From Candidatus Gastranaerophilales bacterium (lineage in GTDB: Bacteria; Cyanobacteriota; Vampirovibrionia; Gastranaerophilales; Gastranaerophilaceae): a stretch of 64,000 nt of DNA. The stretch spans positions 124,001 to 188,000 of the forward strand of contig CALVEN010000002.1 of assembly GCA_944326585.1 (NCBI GenBank), in the 5' to 3' direction. A program made the position numbers and the translations under genes. Position 1 is the first letter of the stretch; each line of letters begins with the position of its first letter. The notes under the pieces were generated by a model, which was not told where the DNA came from, ran no database searches, and worked only from the letters and a program-made list of their open reading frames with translations. Shown in pieces: positions 9,004 to 17,398 of this stretch.

Positions 9004-10416
9004 ATGAAAGTTGCACTGGCGCAGACAAGATTCAAAACAGCGGATTTTGATTTTAATTTTAAACAAATAACAGACGCAATTGAAAAAACCGATTGCGATT
9101 TGATAATATTTCCTCAGTATGATCTGGAAGATACCGGCGCAAAAGACCTTGTGCTGGATGAAAAATCACAGGATGCTGAAATGCATTTTTATCAAAATCT
9201 TGCATTAAAAAATTATGATAAAGCTGTTCTAATCGGCGATGTTTTAATCCAAAATGGTGAAATCGGAATATCTGAAGACGGATTTTATATCATACAGGGG
9301 CAAAACGTTTATGTTGATGAAATCTACCGCGATGACGTGATATGCGACCTTTATATTCTTGCAAAAAATAAATATTTTGTGATGAATGATTATAAAGAAT
9401 TCGTTGATAGCATCAATACAAGAAACGATTTTATTTTTGTTAATGCTGTCGGAATGTCTGATGAAAATATTTTTGCGGGCGGAAGTTTTGCAAAAAACAG
9501 AGAAAACGAACTTGTAATGCATTTACCTGTTTGTGAAACAGCGTGCGGAATTATTGATTTCAAAAAAGTAATTCATTATGAAGAACCTCAAATTGAAGAA
9601 ATTGTTTATAAAGTTTTGACATTTGCTTTAAAAGAATACTGTGAAAATACAGGTTTCAAAAAAATTATACTTGGACTGTCAGGCGGTATAGACAGCGCCT
9701 TAACTGCCGTTCTGGCAGCTGATGCGATGGGTGCTGAAAACGTTCTCGGGGTTTTGATGCCGAGTATGTATTCTTCTGAAGGCAGTGTTACGGATTCTAT
9801 TGCACTTGCACAGAACTTGGGAATACGCACGGAAAAACACCCTATCACACCTTTATTTGATAATTTCATGGAAAAAATTGCCCATGAAACAAAACAGGAT
9901 TTAGCGGAGGAAAATTTGCAGGCGCGATTGCGGGCTATTATTTTGATGTTCTTTTCAAATCGTGACGGCAGGCTTTTGCTTTCCACCAGCAACAAATCAG
10001 AAGCCGCAATGGGATTTGGCACACTTTACGGCGATCTTGCGGGCGGTCTGAATTTAATCTGTGATTTAACAAAAACAAATGTCTACAAGCTTTGTGCGTA
10101 TATTAACCGCAATGAAGAAAGAATTCCGCAGGCAATTATTGAAAAAGCTCCGTCAGCAGAGCTTCATCCGGGACAGAAAGATCAGGACAGACTTCCTGAA
10201 TACGCAATTCTTGATGATATAATTGAAATGTACATTGAACAAAACAAACCTGTTGAAGAAATCTGCGCCAAATACGGCACCGAACTTGTTCTTGATACGG
10301 TTAAAAAGATTTACAGAGCGCAATTTAAACGTAAACAGTGCTGCCTTGGCATAAGACTTACTGAAAGGTCTTTTTTGAACGGGGTCAATCTGCCGATTAT
10401 GCAGAGGTTTTATTAA
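9004..10416 (+). CDS. nadE: NAD+ synthase with shortened, degenerate glutaminase domain
   Basis: Makes NAD+ from deamido-NAD+ and ATP. The C-terminal synthetase domain (about 200-470) is intact: LGLSGGIDSALTAV P-loop at 226-231, LLSTSNKSEAAMGFGTLYGDLAG, and the terminal RKQCCLGIRLTERSF. The N-terminal carbon-nitrogen hydrolase domain is about 190 residues, shorter than the usual 250-270. The family's catalytic Glu in FPE is Gln38 (IIFPQYD), the segment carrying the catalytic Lys is missing, and a Cys remains at 114 (VICDLY). The domain may therefore be structural or use free ammonia. Start is supported by AAAGGAG at 8992-8998. Confidence 0.92.
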   Translation: MKVALAQTRFKTADFDFNFKQITDAIEKTDCDLIIFPQYDLEDTGAKDLVLDEKSQDAEMHFYQNLALKNYDKAVLIGDVLIQNGEIGISEDGFYIIQGQNVYVDEIYRDDVICDLYILAKNKYFVMNDYKEFVDSINTRNDFIFVNAVGMSDENIFAGGSFAKNRENELVMHLPVCETACGIIDFKKVIHYEEPQIEEIVYKVLTFALKEYCENTGFKKIILGLSGGIDSALTAVLAADAMGAENVLGVLMPSMYSSEGSVTDSIALAQNLGIRTEKHPITPLFDNFMEKIAHETKQDLAEENLQARLRAIILMFFSNRDGRLLLSTSNKSEAAMGFGTLYGDLAGGLNLICDLTKTNVYKLCAYINRNEERIPQAIIEKAPSAELHPGQKDQDRLPEYAILDDIIEMYIEQNKPVEEICAKYGTELVLDTVKKIYRAQFKRKQCCLGIRLTERSFLNGVNLPIMQRFY

Positions 10417-10418
10417 TT

Positions 10419-11570
10419 ATGAATTACGAAGATGCCGTAAAGCTTTTAACAAGCCAGGGGAAATTTTATATTGAACTCGGACTTGAAAGAATTTCCCGAA
10501 TTCTTGATATTTTGGGTAATCCTCAAGATAAATTAAAATGTATTCATATTGCGGGAACTAACGGCAAAGGTTCTGTCTGCGCAATTATTGAATCTGTTTT
10601 AAAAGAAGCAGGGATGAAAGTAGGTCTGTATACAAGCCCGCATATTTTTGACTATACCGAAAGAATTAAAATCTCTGGAAATGAGATTTCTAAAAATGAT
10701 TTTGCAAATTATGTGGAAAAAATTTGCTCTATTGCCGATAAAAATAACATTTATCTTACGGAATTTGAAATTTTGACAGCCGTTATGTTTGAATATTTTG
10801 CCGATAATAGTGTCGATGTTGTTGTTCTGGAAACAGGACTCGGCGGGCGATTTGATGCGACAAACGTTATAAAATCAAATCTGTGTTCTATTATTACGCA
10901 CATTGATTTTGACCACACGGAAAGGCTCGGCAAAACTTTGGAACAAATCGCTTTCGAAAAAGCAGGAATTATTAAAGAAAATTGTCCCGTTATTACTGCC
11001 GAAGGCTTTGAAATAATAAAGGATACCGCTGATAAAAAAAATTCCCTTATGATTATGGTATCGCCGTTTGAAGATACTTCAAATCTTTCATTGAAAGGTC
11101 TTTACCAGCAGGAAAATTTATCTCTTGCTCTGACCGCGGTCCGTTATCTTTTTAAAGACATTTCTGAAGATACTGTTCAAAAAGCCTTGAAAAAAGTTCA
11201 GCATCCTTTCAGGTTTCAGTATTTTGCCGATAAAAATATGATAATTGATGCCGCACATAATCCCAACGGTATTCGTGCGTTAAAGCAAAGTCTGGATTTT
11301 TATTATGCAAATACTTCCAGACGCTTTATTTTCGGCTGCCTTAAAAATAAAGACTACAGAAAAATGATTACTGAATTATTTAACCCTGAAGATGAAATTT
11401 ATTTTTATCATTTTAACTACCCGAATTCAGCTGAAATTGATGAACTTCAGTCGGTTTGTCCTTACCCGTCAAAAGAATTTACCGGACAAAAATTCAATTA
11501 CAAGGACGGCAAATTAACGGTTGTTTGCGGCTCTTTTTATATGATGAAAGAACTGCTCACAAAACTTTAA
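10419..11570 (+). CDS. folC: Folylpolyglutamate synthase / dihydrofolate synthase
   Basis: 383 aa Mur-ligase-fold enzyme that adds glutamate to folates. Motifs: the P-loop IAGTNGKGSVCA, YTSPHIFDYTERI, the metal-site ETGLGGRFDATN, HIDFDHTERLG, and the C-terminal DAAHNPNGI. Somewhat short (usual about 420). It starts 2 bases after nadE. Its stop is immediately followed by the stop of the convergent glycosyltransferase gene, with no terminator between them. Confidence 0.94.
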   Translation: MNYEDAVKLLTSQGKFYIELGLERISRILDILGNPQDKLKCIHIAGTNGKGSVCAIIESVLKEAGMKVGLYTSPHIFDYTERIKISGNEISKNDFANYVEKICSIADKNNIYLTEFEILTAVMFEYFADNSVDVVVLETGLGGRFDATNVIKSNLCSIITHIDFDHTERLGKTLEQIAFEKAGIIKENCPVITAEGFEIIKDTADKKNSLMIMVSPFEDTSNLSLKGLYQQENLSLALTAVRYLFKDISEDTVQKALKKVQHPFRFQYFADKNMIIDAAHNPNGIRALKQSLDFYYANTSRRFIFGCLKNKDYRKMITELFNPEDEIYFYHFNYPNSAEIDELQSVCPYPSKEFTGQKFNYKDGKLTVVCGSFYMMKELLTKL

Positions 11571-13127
11571 TTATTCTTCCTTACCTTTTGAAACCATTTC
11601 TTCAATAAGGCTGTTCAATCTTGCAGGTGAAAATTTTGAACAGGAATTCCAAATCAATGTGGGTTTGGGTTCTTTTAATGACGGACTCGGATAATCGCAG
11701 CTGCAGGTACCTTTCAGCATATTTGTCGACCCGTCAACACTGGAGGCAAAGTGTGAACAGCAGTTACAAATTTTTAAAATAAATCCGTAATCGTCAAGTT
11801 TTGATTTTAATTCCTGCAAAGCATCAATCATTCTTAAATGCCCGCCGGTTGTATATTTTTTATTTTTGAATATAAATCTTACTTTTGAAATTCCTTTATC
11901 GGAGATAAATTCCAATTTGCACGGAAGATCGCTTTTGCCTGTTGATACAACAACATCAATAGAAAGTTTATCTTTTTCGTTTGTGACTCTGCCGTTAGCA
12001 ATTCTTGCAAGAAGTCCGCGTATCGGAGGCATATTTTTTATAATATGTCCTATTGAATATAAAGGATAGAAACATAATAAAATTATTTCTTTCAAATTCA
12101 ATTTTGCATTTATCAAGCTTATTGCAAAACCGGCAATTAAAAGCATAAATGAGAATAATACAACTTTGAAATCCACAAAGAAATAATATCTGTAAGAATG
12201 TTTCATCAAGCCTAAATAAGCGATAACAAGCACCCAGAAATTAGGAGCAATAAGCGACAGAACATGTTCCGTGAATACAAAATTTTTGCAAAACATACTC
12301 TTAAAACAATTTTTAAACAGCAATAATCTTTGAGAAATCCTCGGGCGTCTGAAAATATACCCCTCAGCGTTAACAAATGTCTGAATATTAGGATTATATG
12401 CACATCTGTAGCCTATTTTGGACAATAAAAGACTGTATTTTAATTCGCTGTCGATGTTTTTAAAATCAACTTCGCCTATTCTGTCTACAATTTCTTTTTT
12501 AATTATAAAAACACCGGAATCTGCCTGAACAGCAAGTCCCAAAAGTGTACGTGCTTTATTAATAAAATTCATATGATATTTAAGATAAACAGCTTTAATT
12601 GTATCGATAATGTCAAGGTTATCAGTAAGCATTAGGGTTTCGCCGCTTAATACGGAATTTTTAACCAGTGCGGAATTTACGGTTGACAAAAAGTCAGTTG
12701 AAATACCTCGCGTTGCATCAATAAATATATATGAATCAATCCACTGATCCGATACCAGCTGCTCTATTAATAATGACACAGCCTGATCTTTTCCTAAAGT
12801 GCCGTTGTCTTTGAAATTTATAACGTTTACAAATCTGTTAGTATTAAAAATTGTTTCCGAACCGTCATTACAGTTGTCTAAAATCGCAAAAACTTTAAAG
12901 CAATCAATCGGATAATCCTGAAGTTTTAATTGATTAATAAGACTTTCAAGAGTGGCTTTGTTGTTGTGTGAATATATTACCACCGCCAGATGGTCTTTTT
13001 CTTCATATTGCGAATATCTTTTTTCTATCTTAAAAGGTTTATCCTTGAGATTTCTTACGGCTAAAACCAAAAAATACACTGAATAAACCGCTATATATAT
13101 GTATAATAAATCTAAAATATATTCCAT
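11571..13127 (-). CDS. Membrane glycosyltransferase (GT2-like) with Cys-rich tail
   Basis: 518 aa. One N-terminal membrane segment (LDLLYIYIAVYSVYFLVLAV) is followed by a GT-A domain: HLAVVIYSHNNKATLESLI, FAILDNCNDGS, the DxD-like IFIDATRG and NIDSELKYSLLLSK, with a QRLLLF stretch in the place of the QxxRW motif. Two or three further helices lie at about 285-365. The end is unusual: residues 448-518 contain Cys 454, 456, 457, 475, 477 and 496 (KICNCC, GTCSCDY, WNSCS), which looks like a metal or redox site and is not part of GT2 enzymes I know. AAGGAA precedes the ATG. Substrate unknown. Confidence 0.75.
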   Translation of the reverse strand: MEYILDLLYIYIAVYSVYFLVLAVRNLKDKPFKIEKRYSQYEEKDHLAVVIYSHNNKATLESLINQLKLQDYPIDCFKVFAILDNCNDGSETIFNTNRFVNVINFKDNGTLGKDQAVSLLIEQLVSDQWIDSYIFIDATRGISTDFLSTVNSALVKNSVLSGETLMLTDNLDIIDTIKAVYLKYHMNFINKARTLLGLAVQADSGVFIIKKEIVDRIGEVDFKNIDSELKYSLLLSKIGYRCAYNPNIQTFVNAEGYIFRRPRISQRLLLFKNCFKSMFCKNFVFTEHVLSLIAPNFWVLVIAYLGLMKHSYRYYFFVDFKVVLFSFMLLIAGFAISLINAKLNLKEIILLCFYPLYSIGHIIKNMPPIRGLLARIANGRVTNEKDKLSIDVVVSTGKSDLPCKLEFISDKGISKVRFIFKNKKYTTGGHLRMIDALQELKSKLDDYGFILKICNCCSHFASSVDGSTNMLKGTCSCDYPSPSLKEPKPTLIWNSCSKFSPARLNSLIEEMVSKGKEE

Positions 13128-13200
13128 GCCAATTCCTTCCTGATAAACATTTTAGTTAAAACCATAAAAAATTTCCATTACATGTAAATAAATGTAATAA

Positions 13201-13230
13201 CAATAAAAAAGCGGACAAAGTATTGTCCGC
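13201..13230 (-). terminator. Rho-independent terminator after the Ycf23-like gene
   Basis: GCGGACAA (13211-13218), loop AGTA, TTGTCCGC (13223-13230) form an 8-bp stem. On the minus strand it is followed by TTTTTTATTG, so it ends the transcript coming from 14016. Confidence 0.85.
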
Positions 13231-13257
13231 CCTAAAATTATTTATTCAATTAAGATT

Positions 13258-14016
13258 TTAAACCAATTCCACAGTTTTTGCTGCATTTTTTTCTGCGATT
13301 TCAACAAGATTTCTGATAGTAGCCATCATAGAAAGCGTTGAATCCATTTTGTTAATGCAAGAACCGACGCCGATAGCTGATGCACCTGCTGCGAATGCAA
13401 ACGGAGCGGTTGTCGGGTTGATACCTGTTGCTGTCATAATCGGCATTTCAATGTTTCTTGCAAGTTCGATTGTATTGGAAATTGTGAGTTCTGCTCTTTC
13501 CATAAGACCTCTGACACCGTCAGCTTGAGAATTTTTTGAGAAATGTCCTTCTGTTTGGATTAAATCAATGCCCATAGCTTCCAATTCTCTTGCAAGTGAA
13601 ATCTGTTCCGTAATTGAAATTTCGCCCGGGATTGTTACTGAGAAGAAAGTTTCTCTGTCGCCCAAAAGTGCGATAGTTTCTTTTGTTAATCTCAAAACGT
13701 CTTGAGCCGTGAATGAAATTCCTTTTTTATACAAAACGTCAAAGTTGCCGAGTTCAATTGCGTCAGCGCCCAGATCTACCGCTTTTACGAGTTCTTCCGG
13801 AACAATTGAAGAAACAAATAAAGGTAATTCCGTCATAGAACGGATTTCTTTTACGATTTCTTCTTTAGCGCAGATGTCAACAGCGCTTGCGCCTGAATTT
13901 TCAGCAGATGAAACAACTTTTTTAATGTTTACGATATCAAAATTGTCAATACCTGCAATAACTTTAACTGCTTTCTTTTCCTGTAAATGTTGTTTAAATA
14001 AATCAATTCTTGCCAT
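13258..14016 (-). CDS. Ycf23/DUF561-family TIM-barrel protein
   Basis: 252 aa. The start is ATG 14016, with AAGGAG nine bases upstream; the in-frame TTG at 14022 is less likely. Sequence features fit the DUF561/Ycf23 family of cyanobacteria and plastids: KAVKVIAGIDNFD, ADAIELGNFDVLY, SVTIPGEISITEQ, LIQTEGHFS, and IMTATGINPTTAPFAFAAGA near the phosphate-binding end, with AIGVGSCINKM. The reaction is unknown; the fold resembles small-molecule phosphate-binding barrels. Its presence is one of the best lineage markers in the window. Confidence 0.85.
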   Translation of the reverse strand: MARIDLFKQHLQEKKAVKVIAGIDNFDIVNIKKVVSSAENSGASAVDICAKEEIVKEIRSMTELPLFVSSIVPEELVKAVDLGADAIELGNFDVLYKKGISFTAQDVLRLTKETIALLGDRETFFSVTIPGEISITEQISLARELEAMGIDLIQTEGHFSKNSQADGVRGLMERAELTISNTIELARNIEMPIMTATGINPTTAPFAFAAGASAIGVGSCINKMDSTLSMMATIRNLVEIAEKNAAKTVELV

Positions 14017-14146
14017 AATCAAATTCTCCTTCTTTGTGAATTATACATTAAAATTATAATAATTTCAAGAACTAACCCAAAATTAATAATTTTTGGCAAT
14101 ACTTTAGACGGGAATTTTTTACATAATGGGGTAACGAGGAATTGTT

Positions 14147-14812
14147 ATGCAAAAAATTTTTTCTGTAATTACGGCTTTAATAATAGGATTTGCGCCGGTA
14201 TTCGGGGTAAATTATGAACCTGATGAAAGGATTAACATTACGGTTTATGAAAAAATTAATCCTGCAATTGTTGCAATAGATGCGCAGCTTGACGATGGGG
14301 TTTCCGCAGGTACAGGCTGTGTAATTTCAAAAGACGGTGTAATTCTGACAGGCTCACATGTCGTTGAAGGCTGCAAAGATATTGATGTAACAATGTATAA
14401 CGGAATTGTTTACAAAGCAAAAATTCTTGCAAAAATGGGCAAAAATAAAGATTTGGCGCTTTTGAAAATTGAACCTAAAACACCTTTAAAAACGGTTTCA
14501 TTCGGGAATTCGGAGGATATTAAGGTCGGGCAAAAAGTTCTTGCAATAGGAAATCCTTTTGGATTTTACGGAACATTAACTCAAGGAATTGTATCAAGAA
14601 TTGACTACACAAAAAACAGAATTCAAACGGATGCCGCTATTAACCCCGGATGCTCCGGCGGACCGCTTTTAAATTCAGCCGGAGAGGTTATCGGAATTAA
14701 TCAGTCGATTTATAACCCAGATAATAATATTTCAAATATTGGGATAGGCTTTGCAATCCCTATAAACGATGCAAAACAATTTATAAAAAGTGCAAACCTT
14801 GCCAAAAATTAG
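14147..14812 (+). CDS. Trypsin-like (HtrA-type) serine protease without PDZ domain
   Basis: 221 aa. An N-terminal signal peptide (KIFSVITALIIGFAPVFGV) predicts an extracytoplasmic location. The protease domain has the triad His in ILTGSHVVEG, Asp in NKDLALLKI and Ser in NPGCSGGPLLN; two motif positions differ from the usual TNAHVV and GNSGGP. It ends after IGIGFAIPINDAKQFI, where DegP/HtrA proteins would continue into PDZ domains, so it is a stand-alone protease. GAGGAA precedes the ATG. Probably envelope quality control. Confidence 0.88.
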   Translation: MQKIFSVITALIIGFAPVFGVNYEPDERINITVYEKINPAIVAIDAQLDDGVSAGTGCVISKDGVILTGSHVVEGCKDIDVTMYNGIVYKAKILAKMGKNKDLALLKIEPKTPLKTVSFGNSEDIKVGQKVLAIGNPFGFYGTLTQGIVSRIDYTKNRIQTDAAINPGCSGGPLLNSAGEVIGINQSIYNPDNNISNIGIGFAIPINDAKQFIKSANLAKN

Positions 14813-14834
14813 CTGTTCGTGATATATTTTTTAT

Positions 14835-15572
14835 ATGATAGAATTTTTCGGTCTGTGTGTTATAAATTTTTTTAAGAGCCTGAAATATTTACTGCAAAGA
14901 CAGGTAAAATTTTCGAGCATAATTTCGCAGGCAGCATCCATTAGCTACGATTCTTTGATTATTTCACTGTCCATAGCGTTTATTGCGGCGGCTGTAATTG
15001 CCGTTCAAGTAGCAAAACAATTTTTGATGACCGGAGCCGAAACTTATATCGGAGGCACGATTGCAATAGTTATGATAAGAGAAATCGCGCCGGGATTTGT
15101 TGCGCTCGCAATCGGCGCCAGAGCCGGCACTGCGATTTCTGCGGAGATTGCAAACATGCAGGTTACAAGCCAGGTGGATGCCATGAAAACTTTAAAGGTC
15201 GACCCTGTGGGGTATTATTTTACCCCGAGAATAATTGCGGCAATGATTACGGTGCCTATGGTCGTATTGATTGCGGAAGTTATCGGGATTTTGGGCGGAA
15301 TGCTGGTCTGCTCCGCTACAATTGATCTGCATCCCGCACGCTATATGAATTCCGTCTGGGCATGGCTTTCTACCCGCGATATTTATATAAGTCTTTTAAA
15401 AGCATCAATTTTTGGCGGATTAATCGCTCTTGTCTGCGCAACACAAGGATATCAGACAAAAGGCGGTGCAAAAGAGGTCGGTATTTCAACCACCCAGGCG
15501 GCAATTCTGTCTACGCTTTATATGCTTATCGCAGATTTTCTGGTTAATCTGGTATTTTATATTGCTAAATAA
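14835..15572 (+). CDS. mlaE: MlaE/Ycf63-family lipid ABC transporter permease
   Basis: 245 aa with five or so membrane helices. Typical MlaE features are VQVAKQFLMTGAETYIGG, VMIREIAPGFVALAIGARAGTAISAEI, VTSQVDAMKTLKVDPVGYY and the C-terminal GGAKEVGISTTQAAILS. In proteobacteria MlaE is the permease of the retrograde phospholipid transporter; the plastid homologue is TGD1/Ycf63. The ATPase (MlaF) and MCE protein (MlaD) are not adjacent, which is usual in cyanobacteria. It implies an outer membrane. The start ATG lies 22 bases after the protease stop. Confidence 0.92.
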   Translation: MIEFFGLCVINFFKSLKYLLQRQVKFSSIISQAASISYDSLIISLSIAFIAAAVIAVQVAKQFLMTGAETYIGGTIAIVMIREIAPGFVALAIGARAGTAISAEIANMQVTSQVDAMKTLKVDPVGYYFTPRIIAAMITVPMVVLIAEVIGILGGMLVCSATIDLHPARYMNSVWAWLSTRDIYISLLKASIFGGLIALVCATQGYQTKGGAKEVGISTTQAAILSTLYMLIADFLVNLVFYIAK

Positions 15573-15574
15573 AA

Positions 15575-16957
15575 TTATGCCAGATATTTTTGGATAGTTT
15601 CCTTGTCAAAGACTTCGATGCTGTCTTTTGAATGGATAAAAATCATGCAGCTGATAAGCGATTTAAGTGTTTCAAAGTCGGAAAATGCCATTTTATTGCG
15701 CAAATCTTCCATATTATTTGCCAGAAATTCCATAATAATGGTTTTTCCGTCAAAAACGAGTCCCGCAAAATAGTCAAATGATTCTTTTGTTTTTATCCCC
15801 TCAAGATAGATTATATCAGGCGATTGAAACTCAATAAATCTGGATGCTTTATCCATATTAAACCCTATATTTTCGTTCAATTCGCACTGATTGACACCTT
15901 GAAGAGTATATTTTGCAATACTTTCAAGCGTCATAATATTTTTGACGCCCTGTTTTGCGGCTTCAAGCAAAAGCGAATAGATGACATGCGTTTTTCCGCT
16001 CAAAGGTGATCCGCAGACAAGGATTATTCCCGGCTCTTTAAGAGATTTTCTCACAAGTTTTAGTTGTTTGTCTGAAGTGATTATTTTATTCAAAGCCTTG
16101 GGCGGTTTATAAATTTTAAGGAAAATTCTTTCACCCATAATGGTCGGAAAGGTCGAAATACTTGCCACAACCTGCACATCGTCTACTTTAAAATTTAATT
16201 TACCGAGCTGCGGAACTTCTGATACCGACGGATCAAGCTCTGCAAGAGTTTTAAGCCTTGCGGTAAATGAAGATGTGAGAACGGAGGGAATTGTACCTTT
16301 ATTAAAAATTTCGCCGTTCTTTTTAAAATTCACTCCGAAACCTGAATCTTCTCCCTGAAAAGTTACTTCATGTACTCCTTCCATAATCGCCTGTTTCAAA
16401 ATGGCTCGAATAATTTTTTGGATATGGTTGTCGCTTAAATCCTCGCTGTGAAGTTCGTCGCGCCAGTCGTAATCAGCGTTTATGTCAGTGAAAATTTCGC
16501 CGACAGTGCTGTCGGTTTTGTAATATTCGTCAATTTTTTTGATAATAGCGCTTTCTGACGAGATTACAGGCTCAATTGAGCATTCCGCGCTTTCAATAAT
16601 TTTGTCTATGGCAAATAAATCAAGCGGGTCAGCCATTGCAACCGTCAGGGTATCCTCAATTTTGAAAAGCGGAATAATACGGTATCTTTTTGCATCGGAA
16701 AAGCTTACATATTTAAGACAATTCGGATCAAGCGAATAATCCTCAAGGTTTACGTAAGGTATGTGCAGTCTGGATTCCAAAAATTTCAACAAAGTTTCTT
16801 CGGTTATGACACCTGAATTTATGAGCGCCTGTCCTATATTAATATTTTGAGCATTGGAAATTTCATCAGCCTGTTCAATAACTTCATACTGTACAAGTCC
16901 GGCTCTTACAAGGTCGTATTTAAGTTTTTCCAATGTCTTATTTGTAACTGTTTCCAT
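15575..16957 (-). CDS. Degenerate PilB/GspE-family ATPase
   Basis: 460 aa. The N-terminus is an MshEN-like domain (about 1-150, with IGQALINSGVITEETLLKFL and LHIPYVNLEDY). The ATPase half keeps a Walker A (GSPLSGKT, 316-323), but Walker B is unusual (PDIIYLEGIKTKESFDYF instead of PDIIxxGEIRD), the His box is lost (TIIMEFLANN instead of STLHTND), and no tetracysteine zinc motif is visible. It starts 2 bases after the stop of a CheY-like regulator and is clearly in its operon. It may be a regulatory or assembly relative of the pilus motor rather than the motor itself. Confidence 0.78.
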   Translation of the reverse strand: METVTNKTLEKLKYDLVRAGLVQYEVIEQADEISNAQNINIGQALINSGVITEETLLKFLESRLHIPYVNLEDYSLDPNCLKYVSFSDAKRYRIIPLFKIEDTLTVAMADPLDLFAIDKIIESAECSIEPVISSESAIIKKIDEYYKTDSTVGEIFTDINADYDWRDELHSEDLSDNHIQKIIRAILKQAIMEGVHEVTFQGEDSGFGVNFKKNGEIFNKGTIPSVLTSSFTARLKTLAELDPSVSEVPQLGKLNFKVDDVQVVASISTFPTIMGERIFLKIYKPPKALNKIITSDKQLKLVRKSLKEPGIILVCGSPLSGKTHVIYSLLLEAAKQGVKNIMTLESIAKYTLQGVNQCELNENIGFNMDKASRFIEFQSPDIIYLEGIKTKESFDYFAGLVFDGKTIIMEFLANNMEDLRNKMAFSDFETLKSLISCMIFIHSKDSIEVFDKETIQKYLA

Positions 16958-16959
16958 TT

Positions 16960-17322
16960 TTATCCCAAATATTTTTTGACGGTTTTAACAACATCTTCCA
17001 AATCAAAAGGTTTTGTAATATATTCATCCGCACCTGTTTCTTCACCGATAAGTTTGTCTTCTTCTTGAGAACGTGCGGTAATCATTAAAATAGGTATGTT
17101 TTTATATTTGTTATCGTATTTTAAAAGTCTGCTTATTTTGTAGCCGTTAATTTTCGGCATCATTACGTCAAGTATGATTAAATCAGGCATAATATCTTTT
17201 GCAAGTTTTAATCCGTCTTCTCCGTTATAGGCACAATAACAGATAAAATCAGCAGCTTCAAGCACAAATTTTAAACTTTCTACTATATCCTGTTCATCAT
17301 CAACAATTAAAATTTTTTTCAT
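16960..17322 (-). CDS. CheY-like single-domain response regulator
   Basis: 120 aa. The start is ATG 17322, preceded by AGGGGAAAAGG; the frame runs upstream but the extra residues do not match any receiver domain. Features: KKILIVDDEQD acidic pair, phospho-acceptor Asp in PDLIILDVMMP, the Thr in ILMITARSQ and the Lys in YITKPFD. No output domain. It lies between the histidine kinase (76 bases upstream) and the PilB-like ATPase (2 bases downstream), so it is the likely phosphorylation partner of the kinase. Confidence 0.92.
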   Translation of the reverse strand: MKKILIVDDEQDIVESLKFVLEAADFICYCAYNGEDGLKLAKDIMPDLIILDVMMPKINGYKISRLLKYDNKYKNIPILMITARSQEEDKLIGEETGADEYITKPFDLEDVVKTVKKYLG

Positions 17323-17398
17323 ACCTTTTCCCCTAATAAAATTATTATAGCATATTGCCTTCAGAGCAAGTATATTGTTACATTTCGTAAAAACTAAT

